A DNA stretch of 64,000 bases from Azospirillum oryzae. GTDB lineage: Bacteria; Pseudomonadota; Alphaproteobacteria; Azospirillales; Azospirillaceae. The DNA lies in NCBI RefSeq assembly GCF_008364795.1, contig NZ_VTTM01000001.1, positions 868,001 through 932,000 on the forward strand, given 5' to 3'. Both the position numbers and the translations under genes were made by a program. The first letter of the stretch is position 1. Every line of letters starts with the position of its first letter. Below the pieces are notes generated by a model. It made no database searches, was not told the DNA's origin, and worked only from the letters and a program-made list of their open reading frames with translations. Positions 1 through 8,559 of this stretch are shown in pieces.

Positions 1-759
1 CAGAGCCGGGTGAAGAAGCTGGACAAGATCGAACGCTTCGAGCCGCCCAAGCGCCGCCAGGTGGTGACCTTCGACTTCCCGCCGGCCCCGCGCTCCGGCG
101 ACGACGTGGCGGTTCTGAAGAATGTCCACAAGGGCTATGGCAGCCGCGCCATCTATGAGGGGCTGGACCTGACCATCCGCCGCAAGGAACGCTGGTGCGT
201 GATGGGCGTCAACGGCGCCGGCAAATCGACCCTGCTGAAGCTGATCGCCGGCGCGACCGAACCGGACAGCGGCACCGTCACCGTCGGCGGCAGCGTCAAG
301 ATGGGCTATTTCTCGCAGCATGCGATGGAGCTGCTGGACGGCGACCAGACCATCTTTGAATCGCTGGAGGCGCATTTCCCGCAGGCCAGCCAGGGCTCGC
401 TGCGGGCGCTGGCCGGCTGCTTCGGTTTCTCCGGCGACGATGTGGAGAAGAAGTGCCGGGTGCTGTCGGGTGGCGAGAAGGCCCGTCTGGTGATGGCGAT
501 CATGCTGTTCAACCCGCCCAACTTCCTGGTGCTGGACGAGCCGACCAACCACCTGGACCTCGACACCAAGCAGATGCTGATCCAGGCGCTGGCGGCCTAT
601 GAGGGCACGATGCTGTTCGTGTCGCACGACCGCCATTTCCTGGCGGCATTGTCCAACCGCGTGCTGGAACTGACGCCGGAGGGGATCCACCAGTATGGCG
701 GCGGCTACACCGAATATGTTGAGCGCACCGGGCAGGAGGCGCCGGGGCTGCGGAGTTAA
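1..759 (+). CDS. ABC-F family ATPase, C-terminal part (5' end outside window)
   Basis: The frame is open from base 1, so the start lies upstream and only the second ATP-binding cassette is visible. It follows a basic linker (VKKLDKIERFEPPKRR). The cassette has a Walker A (GVNGAGKST), an ABC signature (LSGGEK), a Walker B with the ABC-F hallmark ([11 protein letters not shown]) and a switch histidine (SHDRHF). ABC-F proteins have two such cassettes and no membrane domain, and many act on the ribosome. The sequence resembles the Uup/YheS/YbiT group rather than EttA, which is separately encoded at 17222-18898. The exact subfamily cannot be fixed without the N-terminal half. Confidence 0.9.
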   Translation, partial: QSRVKKLDKIERFEPPKRRQVVTFDFPPAPRSGDDVAVLKNVHKGYGSRAIYEGLDLTIRRKERWCVMGVNGAGKSTLLKLIAGATEPDSGTVTVGGSVKMGYFSQHAMELLDGDQTIFESLEAHFPQASQGSLRALAGCFGFSGDDVEKKCRVLSGGEKARLVMAIMLFNPPNFLVLDEPTNHLDLDTKQMLIQALAAYEGTMLFVSHDRHFLAALSNRVLELTPEGIHQYGGGYTEYVERTGQEAPGLRS

Positions 760-842
760 GTTCAGCGCTCTCCCTTCACTCCAAGTGAACGTCCCCTTCA
801 GAACAAGTCATTGGTCGTGAAGGACGACGAGGCGTAGCATCA

Positions 843-866
843 CCTCCGTTGTCAAGACAGCGGAGG
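843..866 (+). promoter_or_regulatory. Near-perfect hairpin enclosing the Shine-Dalgarno of the next gene
   Basis: The 11-base arms at 843-853 and 856-866 are complementary with a single G-U wobble. The right arm ends in CGGAGG, the only good ribosome binding site for the ATG at 872. If the RNA folds this way the site is fully paired. It could equally be a DNA operator palindrome. Function is inference. Confidence 0.5.
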
Positions 867-871
867 CGGAC

Positions 872-1963
872 ATGCCCTCTCACACGGAATCCCTAGAACG
901 GCTGGGGCTGCGGTCGCCGGTGATCCAGGCGCCGATGGCCGGGGGCGGCGACACGGCGGCGCTGGTGGCGGCGGTCAACGAGGCCGGCGGGCTGGGCTTC
1001 GTCGGCGCCGCCTACCTCACACCGGCGCAGATCGCCGAGCGGGCGCGCGACATCCGCGACCGCACCGCCCTGCCCTTCGGCATCAACCTGTTCGCGCCGA
1101 CGCCGGCACCCGGACCGGCGCCGATGATGGCCGAGGCGATGGCCCGCGTGGCAGACTTCCACGCCGAGCTTGGGTTGCCGGAGGCGGAGGAGCCCGCTTA
1201 CTCCGGCGATGCGTTCGACCGGCAGATGGCGGCCCTGCTGGACAGCGGAGCGGCCTTCTACAGCGTCACCTTCGGGCTGCCGCCGGCCGACAGCGTCGCC
1301 GCGGCCAAGGCGCGCGGCATACGGGTGCTGGGCACCGCGACCACGGTGGCGGAGGCGGTGGCGCTCGAACGGGTCGGCGTCGATGCGGTGATCGCCCAGG
1401 GCGGAGAAGCGGGCGGGCATCGCGGCAGCTTCATGGGCGATGCCTGGGAGGATCGGGGGGCCAATCTGGTCGGCACGATGGCGCTGGTGCCGCAGGTGGC
1501 GGATGCGGTGGGCGTGCCGGTGATCGCGTCGGGCGGCATCATGGACGGGCGCGGCATAGCGGCGGCGCTGGCGTTGGGTGCGACGGCGGTGCAGATGGGC
1601 ACCGTCTTCCTGACCACCGAGGAGGCCGGCATTCCGGAGGCGCACAAGGCCGCCATCCTGGCGGCGCGGGAGGACCAGACCCGCATCACCCGCGCCTTCT
1701 CCGGCCGGCCGGCGCGCGGCATCGTCAACCGCTTCATGGAGGCGGTGGAGGACCCGGACGCGCCCGACGCGGTATTGCCCTTTCCCTTGCAGAACACGCT
1801 GACCCGGCCGCTGCGCACCGTCGCAGGCAAGGCCGGCCGGGCGGAGTTCCTGTCGCTGTGGGCCGGCCAGGGGCTGGGGCTGGCACGGCGGCGCCCGGCC
1901 GGTGAACTGGTCGCCGACCTGCTGCGCGGGACCGAGGCGGTACGGCGGCGGCTGGCCGGCTGA
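872..1963 (+). CDS. Nitronate monooxygenase family protein
   Basis: The 363-aa protein is an FMN-binding TIM barrel of the nitronate monooxygenase (2-nitropropane dioxygenase) family, which oxidises alkyl nitronates such as propionate-3-nitronate. The N-terminal strand QAPMAGG, the central GGEAGGHRG stretch near residue 180 with the conserved active-site histidine, and the later phosphate-binding glycine run (ASGGIMDGRGIAAAL) are all present. The length is usual for the family. The ATG at 872 has CGGAGG five bases upstream, inside a hairpin. No operon partner is seen: the next gene runs the other way. Some family members are FabK-like enoyl reductases, but the GGEAGGH motif favours nitronate oxidation. 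Confidence 0.88.
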   Translation: MPSHTESLERLGLRSPVIQAPMAGGGDTAALVAAVNEAGGLGFVGAAYLTPAQIAERARDIRDRTALPFGINLFAPTPAPGPAPMMAEAMARVADFHAELGLPEAEEPAYSGDAFDRQMAALLDSGAAFYSVTFGLPPADSVAAAKARGIRVLGTATTVAEAVALERVGVDAVIAQGGEAGGHRGSFMGDAWEDRGANLVGTMALVPQVADAVGVPVIASGGIMDGRGIAAALALGATAVQMGTVFLTTEEAGIPEAHKAAILAAREDQTRITRAFSGRPARGIVNRFMEAVEDPDAPDAVLPFPLQNTLTRPLRTVAGKAGRAEFLSLWAGQGLGLARRRPAGELVADLLRGTEAVRRRLAG

Positions 1964-1984
1964 CCGCCTGTCGAGCGGGGCTGC

Positions 1985-3037
1985 TCAGCCGGCCTCGACC
2001 GACACCCGGTTGCGGCCGCCGCGCTTGGCGGCATAGAGCGCCTGATCGGCGCGGCGGACCAGCGTCATCGCCGGTTCGCCGGGGCGGAACTGGGCGACGC
2101 CGACCGACAGGGCGACGGTGCCGTAATTGGCGTTGCGCGCCTTGTTCACGATCTGACGGCCACCGACGAAGGTCCGCACCTGCTCCGCCAGCTTGATGGC
2201 GTTTTCCAGGCTGGTGCGCGGCAGGATGATCGCGAACTCCTCGCCGCCATAGCGGGTGGCCGTGTCGCGGCCCTTGATGCATTCGGTCAGCATGCGGGCG
2301 ACCAGCTTCAGCACATGGTCGCCGACCAGATGGCCGTGGGTGTCGTTGAAGGCCTTGAAATGGTCGATGTCGACCATCAGCAGCGACAGCGGCTGCTCGT
2401 CGCGCACGGAGGCCTCCATCGCCTCCTGCAGCATCTGGTCGAAGGCCTTGCGGTTGCCGATGCCGGTCAGCCCGTCGGTCAGCGCCTCGCGCCTGGCGCT
2501 GTCCAGGCTGACCCGCATCTCCGCCAGCTGCTGGCTCGATTCCTGAAGCTGGGACTGCAGGGCGGCCTGGCGGTCGACGATCTCCCTTGTTTCCGCGGCG
2601 ATGGCGGCGATCATGGCGCGCAGTTCCGGCAAGCTGAGCGGCTGGTCCAGTTCTTCACGGAAACCGGACAGGGCGTTGCCGTAGCGCTCCGTCTCCGACC
2701 CGACATTGCCCAGCTGTTCCAGGATGCGGCCCAGCGCGAAACGCGCCTTGTCGGAGGTCTCGCGGATCGCCTGCGCTTCCGCATCGGTGGCGAAGAAGCG
2801 CTTATACAGCTCGTCGCACAGGGTTTGCGAAACGGCCAGCCCGTCCCGTCGCGCCACATCGACGGCGCGGGTCAGATCGGGGTTGTTCCCGCTGAAATAG
2901 ACGTACCACAGCGTGAAATTTTCCGGGGTGGGCGCCAGCCCGTCGGACAGCATCCGCTCCATGGCTTTTGCGGCGAGGCCGCTGGAACGCTCGAAATCCT
3001 CCGCGGTTGCCACGACTGCCGTCCGTTCAAAAATCAT
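1985..3037 (-). CDS. Diguanylate cyclase with helical N-terminal domain
   Basis: This 350-aa protein makes cyclic di-GMP from two GTP. The C-terminal GGDEF domain carries the catalytic signature GGEEF near residues 263-268, preceded by typical GGDEF-fold strands (LTDGLTGIGNRKAF; LLMVDIDHFKAFND). The first about 170 residues form an all-helical cytoplasmic region with no membrane segment or signal peptide, ending in a likely coiled coil (residues about 140-185) that could drive dimerisation. The allosteric inhibition site RxxD, expected just before GGEEF, reads KGRD here, so its first arginine is replaced by lysine and product inhibition may be weak. The gene stands alone. A PilZ-containing protein at 13722-15224 is a possible c-di-GMP receptor in the same region. 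Confidence 0.93.
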   Translation of the reverse strand: MIFERTAVVATAEDFERSSGLAAKAMERMLSDGLAPTPENFTLWYVYFSGNNPDLTRAVDVARRDGLAVSQTLCDELYKRFFATDAEAQAIRETSDKARFALGRILEQLGNVGSETERYGNALSGFREELDQPLSLPELRAMIAAIAAETREIVDRQAALQSQLQESSQQLAEMRVSLDSARREALTDGLTGIGNRKAFDQMLQEAMEASVRDEQPLSLLMVDIDHFKAFNDTHGHLVGDHVLKLVARMLTECIKGRDTATRYGGEEFAIILPRTSLENAIKLAEQVRTFVGGRQIVNKARNANYGTVALSVGVAQFRPGEPAMTLVRRADQALYAAKRGGRNRVSVEAG

Positions 3038-3133
3038 TCGGTTTCGAACGGTACGCGGCGCAAGCCCTTACGGCAAGAAGGTTTTTGGCGGCACGATGAG
3101 ATGATACAAACGGTTTGATTGCACATCATCCGA

Positions 3134-3670
3134 TTAGTTGCACTGGCCGACCGAGCTTTCCGCACAGATGTGCGTGCCGTCGGTCCAGCGGGCGCCCGAC
3201 AGGTCGGCATGGCGCAGGTCGGTGCCGGACAATCTGGCACCGGTCAGGTCGGCCCGCGCCAGCGATGCGCCCACCATCTTGGCGTTGCGCAGGTCGGCCT
3301 CGCGGAAGCTGGCGCCGGTCAGGTCGGCGCGGGTGAAGTCCGCCTCGATCAGCCGTGCCCTGTCGAACACCGCGCCTGGGGCCGTGGCGCTGATGAACTT
3401 GGCGCGATAGCCGTCGGCGTCGGTCAGCTTCGCCTCGCCCAGCGTGGCACGCTGAAAGGTCGCATCGCGCAGCATGGCGCCGCTGAGGTCGACACCGCTC
3501 AGCGTCTGCCCCTCCAGCGAGCAGCGGCGCCAATTGACCTTCGGCTTCGCCGCCTCCGTGCAATCGGCCAGCGCCGGCCCGGCGGAAAGGACGGCCAGGA
3601 CGGCGGCTGCGGCGAAGAGGATGCCGGAACGGAGACGGGGGCGGATCGGCTGGACGGATGCGGTCTTCAT
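3134..3670 (-). CDS. Exported pentapeptide-repeat protein
   Basis: The 178-aa product starts with a clear Sec signal peptide (hydrophobic run ILFAAAAVLAVLSAG, cleavage after ALA) followed by DC. The mature part is built of A(D/N)LxX pentapeptide repeats, roughly residues 55-165 (for example ADFTRADLTGASF), which fold as a right-handed quadrilateral beta helix. Cysteines occur near both ends of the mature chain (DC at the start, CTEA/RRCS, and IC/QC at the end), suggesting disulfide caps in the periplasm. The ATG at 3670 was chosen over a longer in-frame extension because it begins the signal peptide. The ligand is unknown. Confidence 0.8.
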   Translation of the reverse strand: MKTASVQPIRPRLRSGILFAAAAVLAVLSAGPALADCTEAAKPKVNWRRCSLEGQTLSGVDLSGAMLRDATFQRATLGEAKLTDADGYRAKFISATAPGAVFDRARLIEADFTRADLTGASFREADLRNAKMVGASLARADLTGARLSGTDLRHADLSGARWTDGTHICAESSVGQCN

Positions 3671-3728
3671 TCTTCGATAGATGGGGCCAGCAACCGTCAA
3701 CTCAACCACCCGGACGCCATCGGCCGGT

Positions 3729-4214
3729 CTATGGCCCCTCCAGCCGGGCCACCGCCCGTCCGGCCTGCGGCGGCCGGGGACGGGCGGCATGGGCCGCCGC
3801 CTGTTCGGCCAGCGCCGCGGCGACGGCGGGCGGGAACGGGCCGGTCTTGCGGGTGCCGAGGTCGACATGCAGCAGCATGAACTCCGCCGTCGCCGCCAGC
3901 CAGCCTTCCTCCGCATGCCGCATCTCGTGGAACAGGTGCAGACGCTTGGCATCGGCGCCGAGCAGCAGCGACTCGAAGCGCAGCGGCGTTCCCTCCGCCA
4001 CCTCGCGGGCGTAGGTCAGGTGGGCATCGACGACGAAGACCGACCGGTTCTCCGCCGCCACATAGGCCTTGCCGATCCCGAACCGGTCGAGCACGGCGTC
4101 GGTCGCGTGGTCGAAGGCCAGCAGGTAATAGGCGACGTTCATGTGCCCGTTGTAGTCGATCCACTCCGGGCGAACGGTCTCGCGGTGCAGGGTCAGGGGG
4201 GTGGTGGGGGTCAT
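3729..4214 (-). CDS. Hot-dog fold acyl-CoA thioesterase
   Basis: The 161-aa protein is a 4HBT-type thioesterase. The N-terminal motif WIDYNGHMNVAYY (about residues 18-30) is the family's conserved D-x-N-x-H-M-N active-site segment, followed by the strand pattern of a single hot-dog domain. These enzymes hydrolyse acyl-CoA; the WxDYNGHMN variant is frequent in thioesterases beside carnitine/betaine or 3-hydroxyacyl metabolism, but no such genes are here. The last 30 residues are Ala/Pro/Arg-rich and probably disordered. Its ATG overlaps the stop of the HEPN gene by four bases (ATGA), so it is read from the same message as the MNT/HEPN pair. Confidence 0.85.
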   Translation of the reverse strand: MTPTTPLTLHRETVRPEWIDYNGHMNVAYYLLAFDHATDAVLDRFGIGKAYVAAENRSVFVVDAHLTYAREVAEGTPLRFESLLLGADAKRLHLFHEMRHAEEGWLAATAEFMLLHVDLGTRKTGPFPPAVAAALAEQAAAHAARPRPPQAGRAVARLEGP

Positions 4215-4627
4215 GGAGGAGATCCGGTACCGGCTGAAAGGAAAAGAGAAACGCTATGCAGCGTCGATTCTATCTCATCCAACCACCCGAGTACCTCCGC
4301 GGTAGTCGGCTCATCGGACACGTCGCCCGCTTCGCCTGGATATCGGTACAAAGTGGCGAAGGCGGTGAAGCGCCCGAGAGTCGATAGGATTGGTCGCATT
4401 GGCAGATCACGCGGAATACGCATGACGAGTGCATCGATATCGTGGGAACGGGGCACGTCCAGGTTCAACCAGACCAACACCGCCTTGACCAACTTCTCCG
4501 CAGCCTGCTGACAATGGTACGTGGCAGCCGTGACGATGGGGTTGGGGACGGACAGGCAAGCACGGCCGGCACGCAGGTCGACAGATGCCGATTCCAGCCA
4601 TGCGTCGGGCCCAACCCTAAGCCCCAT
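4211..4627 (-). CDS. HEPN domain protein (partner of MNT nucleotidyltransferase)
   Basis: The 138-aa all-helical protein has the HEPN pattern: a helix with CQQAAEKLVKAVL (about 39-51), then a PRSHDIDAL loop (59-67), then LYRYPG before the last helix. HEPN proteins pair with MNT nucleotidyltransferases as toxin-antitoxin modules, in which the MNT can adenylylate the HEPN partner. The ribonuclease motif R-x4-6-H of many HEPN toxins is not evident, so toxicity is uncertain. The start at 4627 was chosen because it puts the PDAWL segment at the usual place; an ATG at 4645 would add six residues. It overlaps the MNT gene upstream by 11 bases and the thioesterase downstream by four. Confidence 0.82.
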   Translation of the reverse strand: MGLRVGPDAWLESASVDLRAGRACLSVPNPIVTAATYHCQQAAEKLVKAVLVWLNLDVPRSHDIDALVMRIPRDLPMRPILSTLGRFTAFATLYRYPGEAGDVSDEPTTAEVLGWLDEIESTLHSVSLFLSAGTGSPP

Positions 4628-4949
4628 AGACCCGCACCCCTTCATGCGTGGCCTTGTAACTCAGCGTGCCGACCTGATCCTTGTTCGCTTCGAAAAAAGA
4701 ACGCCGGCATGGCACGATATCTGCTGGAATACCGGTCCCGGACTTGGCCGCATGGGCGAACACGGCCGACCGCCGCTCCTTCGGCGCATCGTCCGGGACG
4801 ATCACCAGCAGGTCGTAATCGCTGTCCTCGTCGAAGTCGCCGCGGGCCCGGCTGCCGAACAGGTAGACGGCTTCCGGCTCCAGGGCCGGCACGATGCGGT
4901 CCAGCAGGAGTTGCAGCTTTTCGTCGTTCCGTGCGTCGACAGTGCCCAT
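4617..4949 (-). CDS. MNT-type minimal nucleotidyltransferase (antitoxin-like)
   Basis: The 110-aa protein is a minimal nucleotidyltransferase of the DNA polymerase beta superfamily. The motif GSRARGDFDEDSDYDLLV spans about residues 32-49: GS binds the triphosphate, and D44 and D46 are the metal-binding pair. In MNT/HEPN modules this enzyme transfers AMP to the HEPN partner and neutralises it. It is first in the operon, preceded by a strong ribosome binding site (GGAGGATTTCC before the ATG). The HEPN reading frame starts inside its 3' end. Confidence 0.88.
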   Translation of the reverse strand: MGTVDARNDEKLQLLLDRIVPALEPEAVYLFGSRARGDFDEDSDYDLLVIVPDDAPKERRSAVFAHAAKSGTGIPADIVPCRRSFFEANKDQVGTLSYKATHEGVRVYGA

Positions 4950-5016
4950 GGAAATCCTCCGTCGCCCATCCTAACACGGAACGGGCGGCGGAGGATCATT
5001 GCTCAAACAGTGGGCG

Positions 5017-8000
5017 TCACACCGAGAAGTACTTGGCCCGCGGGTGGTGCAGGACGATGGCGGACGTGCTCTGCTCCGGATGCAGTTGGTCCTCGTCCGA
5101 CATCTCGATGCCGATGCGGCCGGCATCGAGCAGCTTCAGCAGCTGTTCCTGGTCCTTCAGGTTCGGGCAGGCGGGATAGCCGAAGCTGTAGCGGCTGCCG
5201 CGGTAGGACTGCTGCAGCAGCTTCTCCTTGTCGCGGCTGTCCTCGGCGCCGTAGCCCAGTTCCGCACGGATGCGGGCGTGGACATATTCCGCCATCGCCT
5301 CGGTCATCTCCACCGACAGGCCGTGCAGGTAGAGATAATCCTGATAGCGGTTCTCCGCGAACCATTCGCGCGCCACCTCGGCGCAATGCTGGCCCATGGT
5401 GACGACCTGCAGGCCGATCACGTCGCGCTCAGGATCGGTCACGTCGCGCAGGAAGTCGGCGATGCACTCGCCATCCTCCTTGGCCTGACGCGGCAGCGAG
5501 AAGCGGGCGGCCTCGGTGGTCCCGTCCTCCTCGAACAGGATGACGTCGTTGCCGTCGGCCGCCGCCTTCCAATAGCCGTAGACGGCGGTCGGGCGCAGGA
5601 TTTCCTCTTTCGCCGCGATCTGGAGGATGCGGTCGAGCACCGGCCGCAGCTCCTTCTTCGACCACTCCTTGAATTCCTCGAAGGACTTGCCGTCCTTCCG
5701 GTAGCCCCATTGCAGCTGGTAGAGCATCCGCTCGTTCAGATAGGTGACCAGCGTCTTCAGCGGCACATGGTCGATCAGCTTCGGCCCCCAGAAGGGCGGG
5801 GTCGGCACCGGCACGCCCTCGGCCAGCCGGTGACGGCGGGCGCGGACGGCGTCCTTGTCCACCGGGCCGGTGGCGGCGCTGGTCGCCTGCCCCAGGACCC
5901 GGCGGCGGTTGGTCGCCTTGCCGGCGCGCTTGGCCTGCTGGATGGCGAGCTGCTGGTCGAAGCTGCCCTCCACCACCTTGTCCATCAGGGTCAGCCCGTC
6001 GAAGGCATCGCCGGCATAGGCGACCCGACCGGAGCCGTAGGAGGCCACGCAGTCGCCCTCGACATAGGCGCGGGTCAGGGCGGCGCCGCCGAGCAGGACC
6101 GGCACCTCCAGCCCCTCGCGGGTCATCTCCTCCAGGTTCTCGCGCATCACCACGGTGGACTTCACCAGCAGGCCGGACATGCCGATGGCGGTCGCCTTGT
6201 GCTCCTTGGCTGCCTGGATGATGGCGGTGACCGGTTGCTTGATGCCGAGGTTGACGACCTTGTAGCCGTTGTTGGTCAGGATGATGTCGACGAGGTTCTT
6301 GCCGATGTCGTGGACGTCGCCCTTCACGGTGGCGAGCACCAGCGTGCCCTTCTGCTGGCCCTCCACCTTCTCCATGTGCGGCTCCAGCCACGCCACGGCG
6401 GCCTTCATCGTCTCGGCGGACTGCAGCACGAAGGGAAGCTGCATCTTGCCGGCGCCGAACAGCTCGCCCACCACCTTCATGCCGTCGAGCAGGTAGGTGT
6501 TGATGATCTCCAGCGGCGGATGGGTCTTCATCGCCTCGGCCAGGTCGTCCTCAAGACCGGTGCGGTCGCCGTCGACGATGCGCTCCTTCAGCCGCTCTTC
6601 GACCGTCTCGGCGCGGGCCTTCTTCTTGGCGTCGGCGGCCTTGCGGCCCTCGAACAGGGCGATGAAGGCCTGGAGCGGGTCGTAACCCTCGGCGCGGCGG
6701 TCGAAGATCAGATCCTCGGCGGTCTTGACCTCCTTCTCGGGGATCTGGTGCAGCGGCAGGATCTTGGAGACATGGACGATGGCGCCCGTCATCCCCTTCT
6801 TCACCGCATGGTCGAGGAAGACCGAGTTCAGCACATGGCGCGCCGCGGCGTTCAGGCCGAAGGAGACGTTGGACAGGCCCAGGATGATCTGGCAGCCGGG
6901 CATCTCGCGGGCGATGGCCTCGATGCCCTCCAACGTCCAGATGGCGAGCTTGCGGTCGTCCTCGTTGCCGGTGGCGATGGTGAAGGTCAGCGGGTCGAAC
7001 AGCAGGTCGGACGGGGCGAGGCCGTACTCGTTCACCGCCAGATCATAGAGCCGCTTGGCGATTTCCAGCTTGCGGTCCGGCGTCTTCGCCATGCCCTCTT
7101 CATCGATGGTCAGGGCGATGACGGCGGCGCCGAACTTCTTGGCGAGCGCCAGACGCAGCCTTGCCGGCTCCTCGCCATCCTCGAAGTTGATGGAGTTGAG
7201 GATCGCCTTGCCGCCATAGAGCGCCAGCGCCTGTTCCAGAACCTTGTACTCGGTCGAATCGATCACCAGCGGCGCCGTCACCGATCCGGAGAATCGGGAG
7301 ATCACCGCGTTCATCTCCGCCACCTCGTCGCGACCGACGAAGGCGGTGCAGACGTCCAGCGAATGGCTGCCCTCCTTCACCTGCTCGCGCGCCATCTCGA
7401 CGCAGCCGTCCCAGTCGTTCTTCTCCTGCAGCTCGCGCCACTTCTTGGAGCCGTTGGCGTTGCAGCGCTCGCCGATGGCGAAGAAGGCGTTCTCCTGGCG
7501 CAGCGTGACCTGGGAGTAGAGCGAGGCCACCGCCGGCACCCAATGGACGGTGCGGCCCTTCGGCGCCGGGCGGTGCGAGCCGGCCGGGGCCAGCTTGCGC
7601 AGCATCTGGTTCGCCGCGGCGATGTGGGGCACGTTGGTGCCGCAGCAGCCGCCGACGAGGTTCACCCCGTCCTCCGACACAAAACGCTCCAGCCAATGGG
7701 CGAAGTCGTCGGCGCGCAGCGGGTAATGCGTCTTGCCGTCCACCAGTTCGGGCAGGCCGGCGTTCGGCTGGACCGAGATCAGGCCCGGCCAGTTCTGCGA
7801 CAGCCAGCGCACATGCTCGCTCATCTCCAGCGGGCCGGTTGCGCAGTTCAGGCCCATCAGCGGCACGTCCAGCGCCTGGATGACGGTGGCGGCGGCGGCG
7901 ATGTCGGTGCCGACCAGCAGCGTGCCGGTGGTCTCCACCGTCACCTGGACGAAGACCGGAGTGTCGGACTTGGCCTCTGCCCGCGCGCGCTTGATGCCGT

Positions 8001-8508
8001 TGACGGCGGCCTTGATCTGCAAGGGATCCTGGCAGGTCTCGACCAGGATGGCGTCGGCCCCGCCGGCGATCAGACCGGCGGCCTGGACATAGAAGCTGTC
8101 TTCAGCCGGCTGATAGGCGATGTGGCCCAGGCTGGGCAGCTTGGTGCCCGGCCCGATCGAGCCGATGACGAAGCGCGGCTGGCCGTCCTTGAAGCTTTCC
8201 GCCGCCTCGCGCGCCAGTTCGACGGCGCGCTGGTTGATCTCGAAGGCCTTCTCGGAGATGCCGAACTCGCCCAGCGTCACCGGCGAGGCGCCGAAGGTGT
8301 CGGTCTCCACCATGTCGGCGCCGGCTTCGAAATAGCCGCGATGGATATCGCGGACGATGTCCGGTCGCGACAGGGGCAGGATGTCGGTGCAGTTCTCGTG
8401 CCCCCAGTAATCCTTCTCGACGTCGAGGTCGAGCGCCTGGATGCGGCTGCCGAACCCGCCGTCGCAAAGCAGAACGCGGTCACGCAGGGTGTCGAGGATG
8501 TGGGGCAT
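5017..8508 (-). CDS. metH: Cobalamin-dependent methionine synthase
   Basis: The 1163-aa enzyme transfers a methyl group from methyltetrahydrofolate via cobalamin to homocysteine. All four modules are visible in order. First comes the homocysteine domain with zinc ligands in GLNC (about 220) and GGCC (about 287-288). The pterin-binding domain follows (about 340-620). The B12 cap and binding domain has D-x-H-x-x-G (GDVHDIGKN, about 730). Last is the C-terminal reactivation domain with the AdoMet segment RGSRYSFGYPACP. Length is close to the family norm. It is the last gene of a leftward set that begins with the ArsR-methyltransferase regulator and metF, 51 bases after the second DUF29 gene. No cobalamin riboswitch was recognised upstream. 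Confidence 0.97.
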   Translation of the reverse strand: MPHILDTLRDRVLLCDGGFGSRIQALDLDVEKDYWGHENCTDILPLSRPDIVRDIHRGYFEAGADMVETDTFGASPVTLGEFGISEKAFEINQRAVELAREAAESFKDGQPRFVIGSIGPGTKLPSLGHIAYQPAEDSFYVQAAGLIAGGADAILVETCQDPLQIKAAVNGIKRARAEAKSDTPVFVQVTVETTGTLLVGTDIAAAATVIQALDVPLMGLNCATGPLEMSEHVRWLSQNWPGLISVQPNAGLPELVDGKTHYPLRADDFAHWLERFVSEDGVNLVGGCCGTNVPHIAAANQMLRKLAPAGSHRPAPKGRTVHWVPAVASLYSQVTLRQENAFFAIGERCNANGSKKWRELQEKNDWDGCVEMAREQVKEGSHSLDVCTAFVGRDEVAEMNAVISRFSGSVTAPLVIDSTEYKVLEQALALYGGKAILNSINFEDGEEPARLRLALAKKFGAAVIALTIDEEGMAKTPDRKLEIAKRLYDLAVNEYGLAPSDLLFDPLTFTIATGNEDDRKLAIWTLEGIEAIAREMPGCQIILGLSNVSFGLNAAARHVLNSVFLDHAVKKGMTGAIVHVSKILPLHQIPEKEVKTAEDLIFDRRAEGYDPLQAFIALFEGRKAADAKKKARAETVEERLKERIVDGDRTGLEDDLAEAMKTHPPLEIINTYLLDGMKVVGELFGAGKMQLPFVLQSAETMKAAVAWLEPHMEKVEGQQKGTLVLATVKGDVHDIGKNLVDIILTNNGYKVVNLGIKQPVTAIIQAAKEHKATAIGMSGLLVKSTVVMRENLEEMTREGLEVPVLLGGAALTRAYVEGDCVASYGSGRVAYAGDAFDGLTLMDKVVEGSFDQQLAIQQAKRAGKATNRRRVLGQATSAATGPVDKDAVRARRHRLAEGVPVPTPPFWGPKLIDHVPLKTLVTYLNERMLYQLQWGYRKDGKSFEEFKEWSKKELRPVLDRILQIAAKEEILRPTAVYGYWKAAADGNDVILFEEDGTTEAARFSLPRQAKEDGECIADFLRDVTDPERDVIGLQVVTMGQHCAEVAREWFAENRYQDYLYLHGLSVEMTEAMAEYVHARIRAELGYGAEDSRDKEKLLQQSYRGSRYSFGYPACPNLKDQEQLLKLLDAGRIGIEMSDEDQLHPEQSTSAIVLHHPRAKYFSV

Positions 8509-8559
8509 GGGAATGCGTCTTGTCCGTTATTTGGCGGGGTCGGGGCAGAAGCAGTGTGG

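Noticed and set aside
3134-3670. Qnr/MfpA-like gyrase-protecting pentapeptide protein
   Set aside because: The clear signal peptide and flanking cysteines place it outside the cytoplasm.
4211-4627. Classical HEPN ribonuclease toxin
   Set aside because: No R-x4-6-H motif could be found; the MNT-partner HEPN assignment is kept but RNase activity is not claimed.
8509-8559. Cobalamin riboswitch before metH
   Set aside because: The gap to the previous gene is only 51 bases and shows no B12-box-like sequence.
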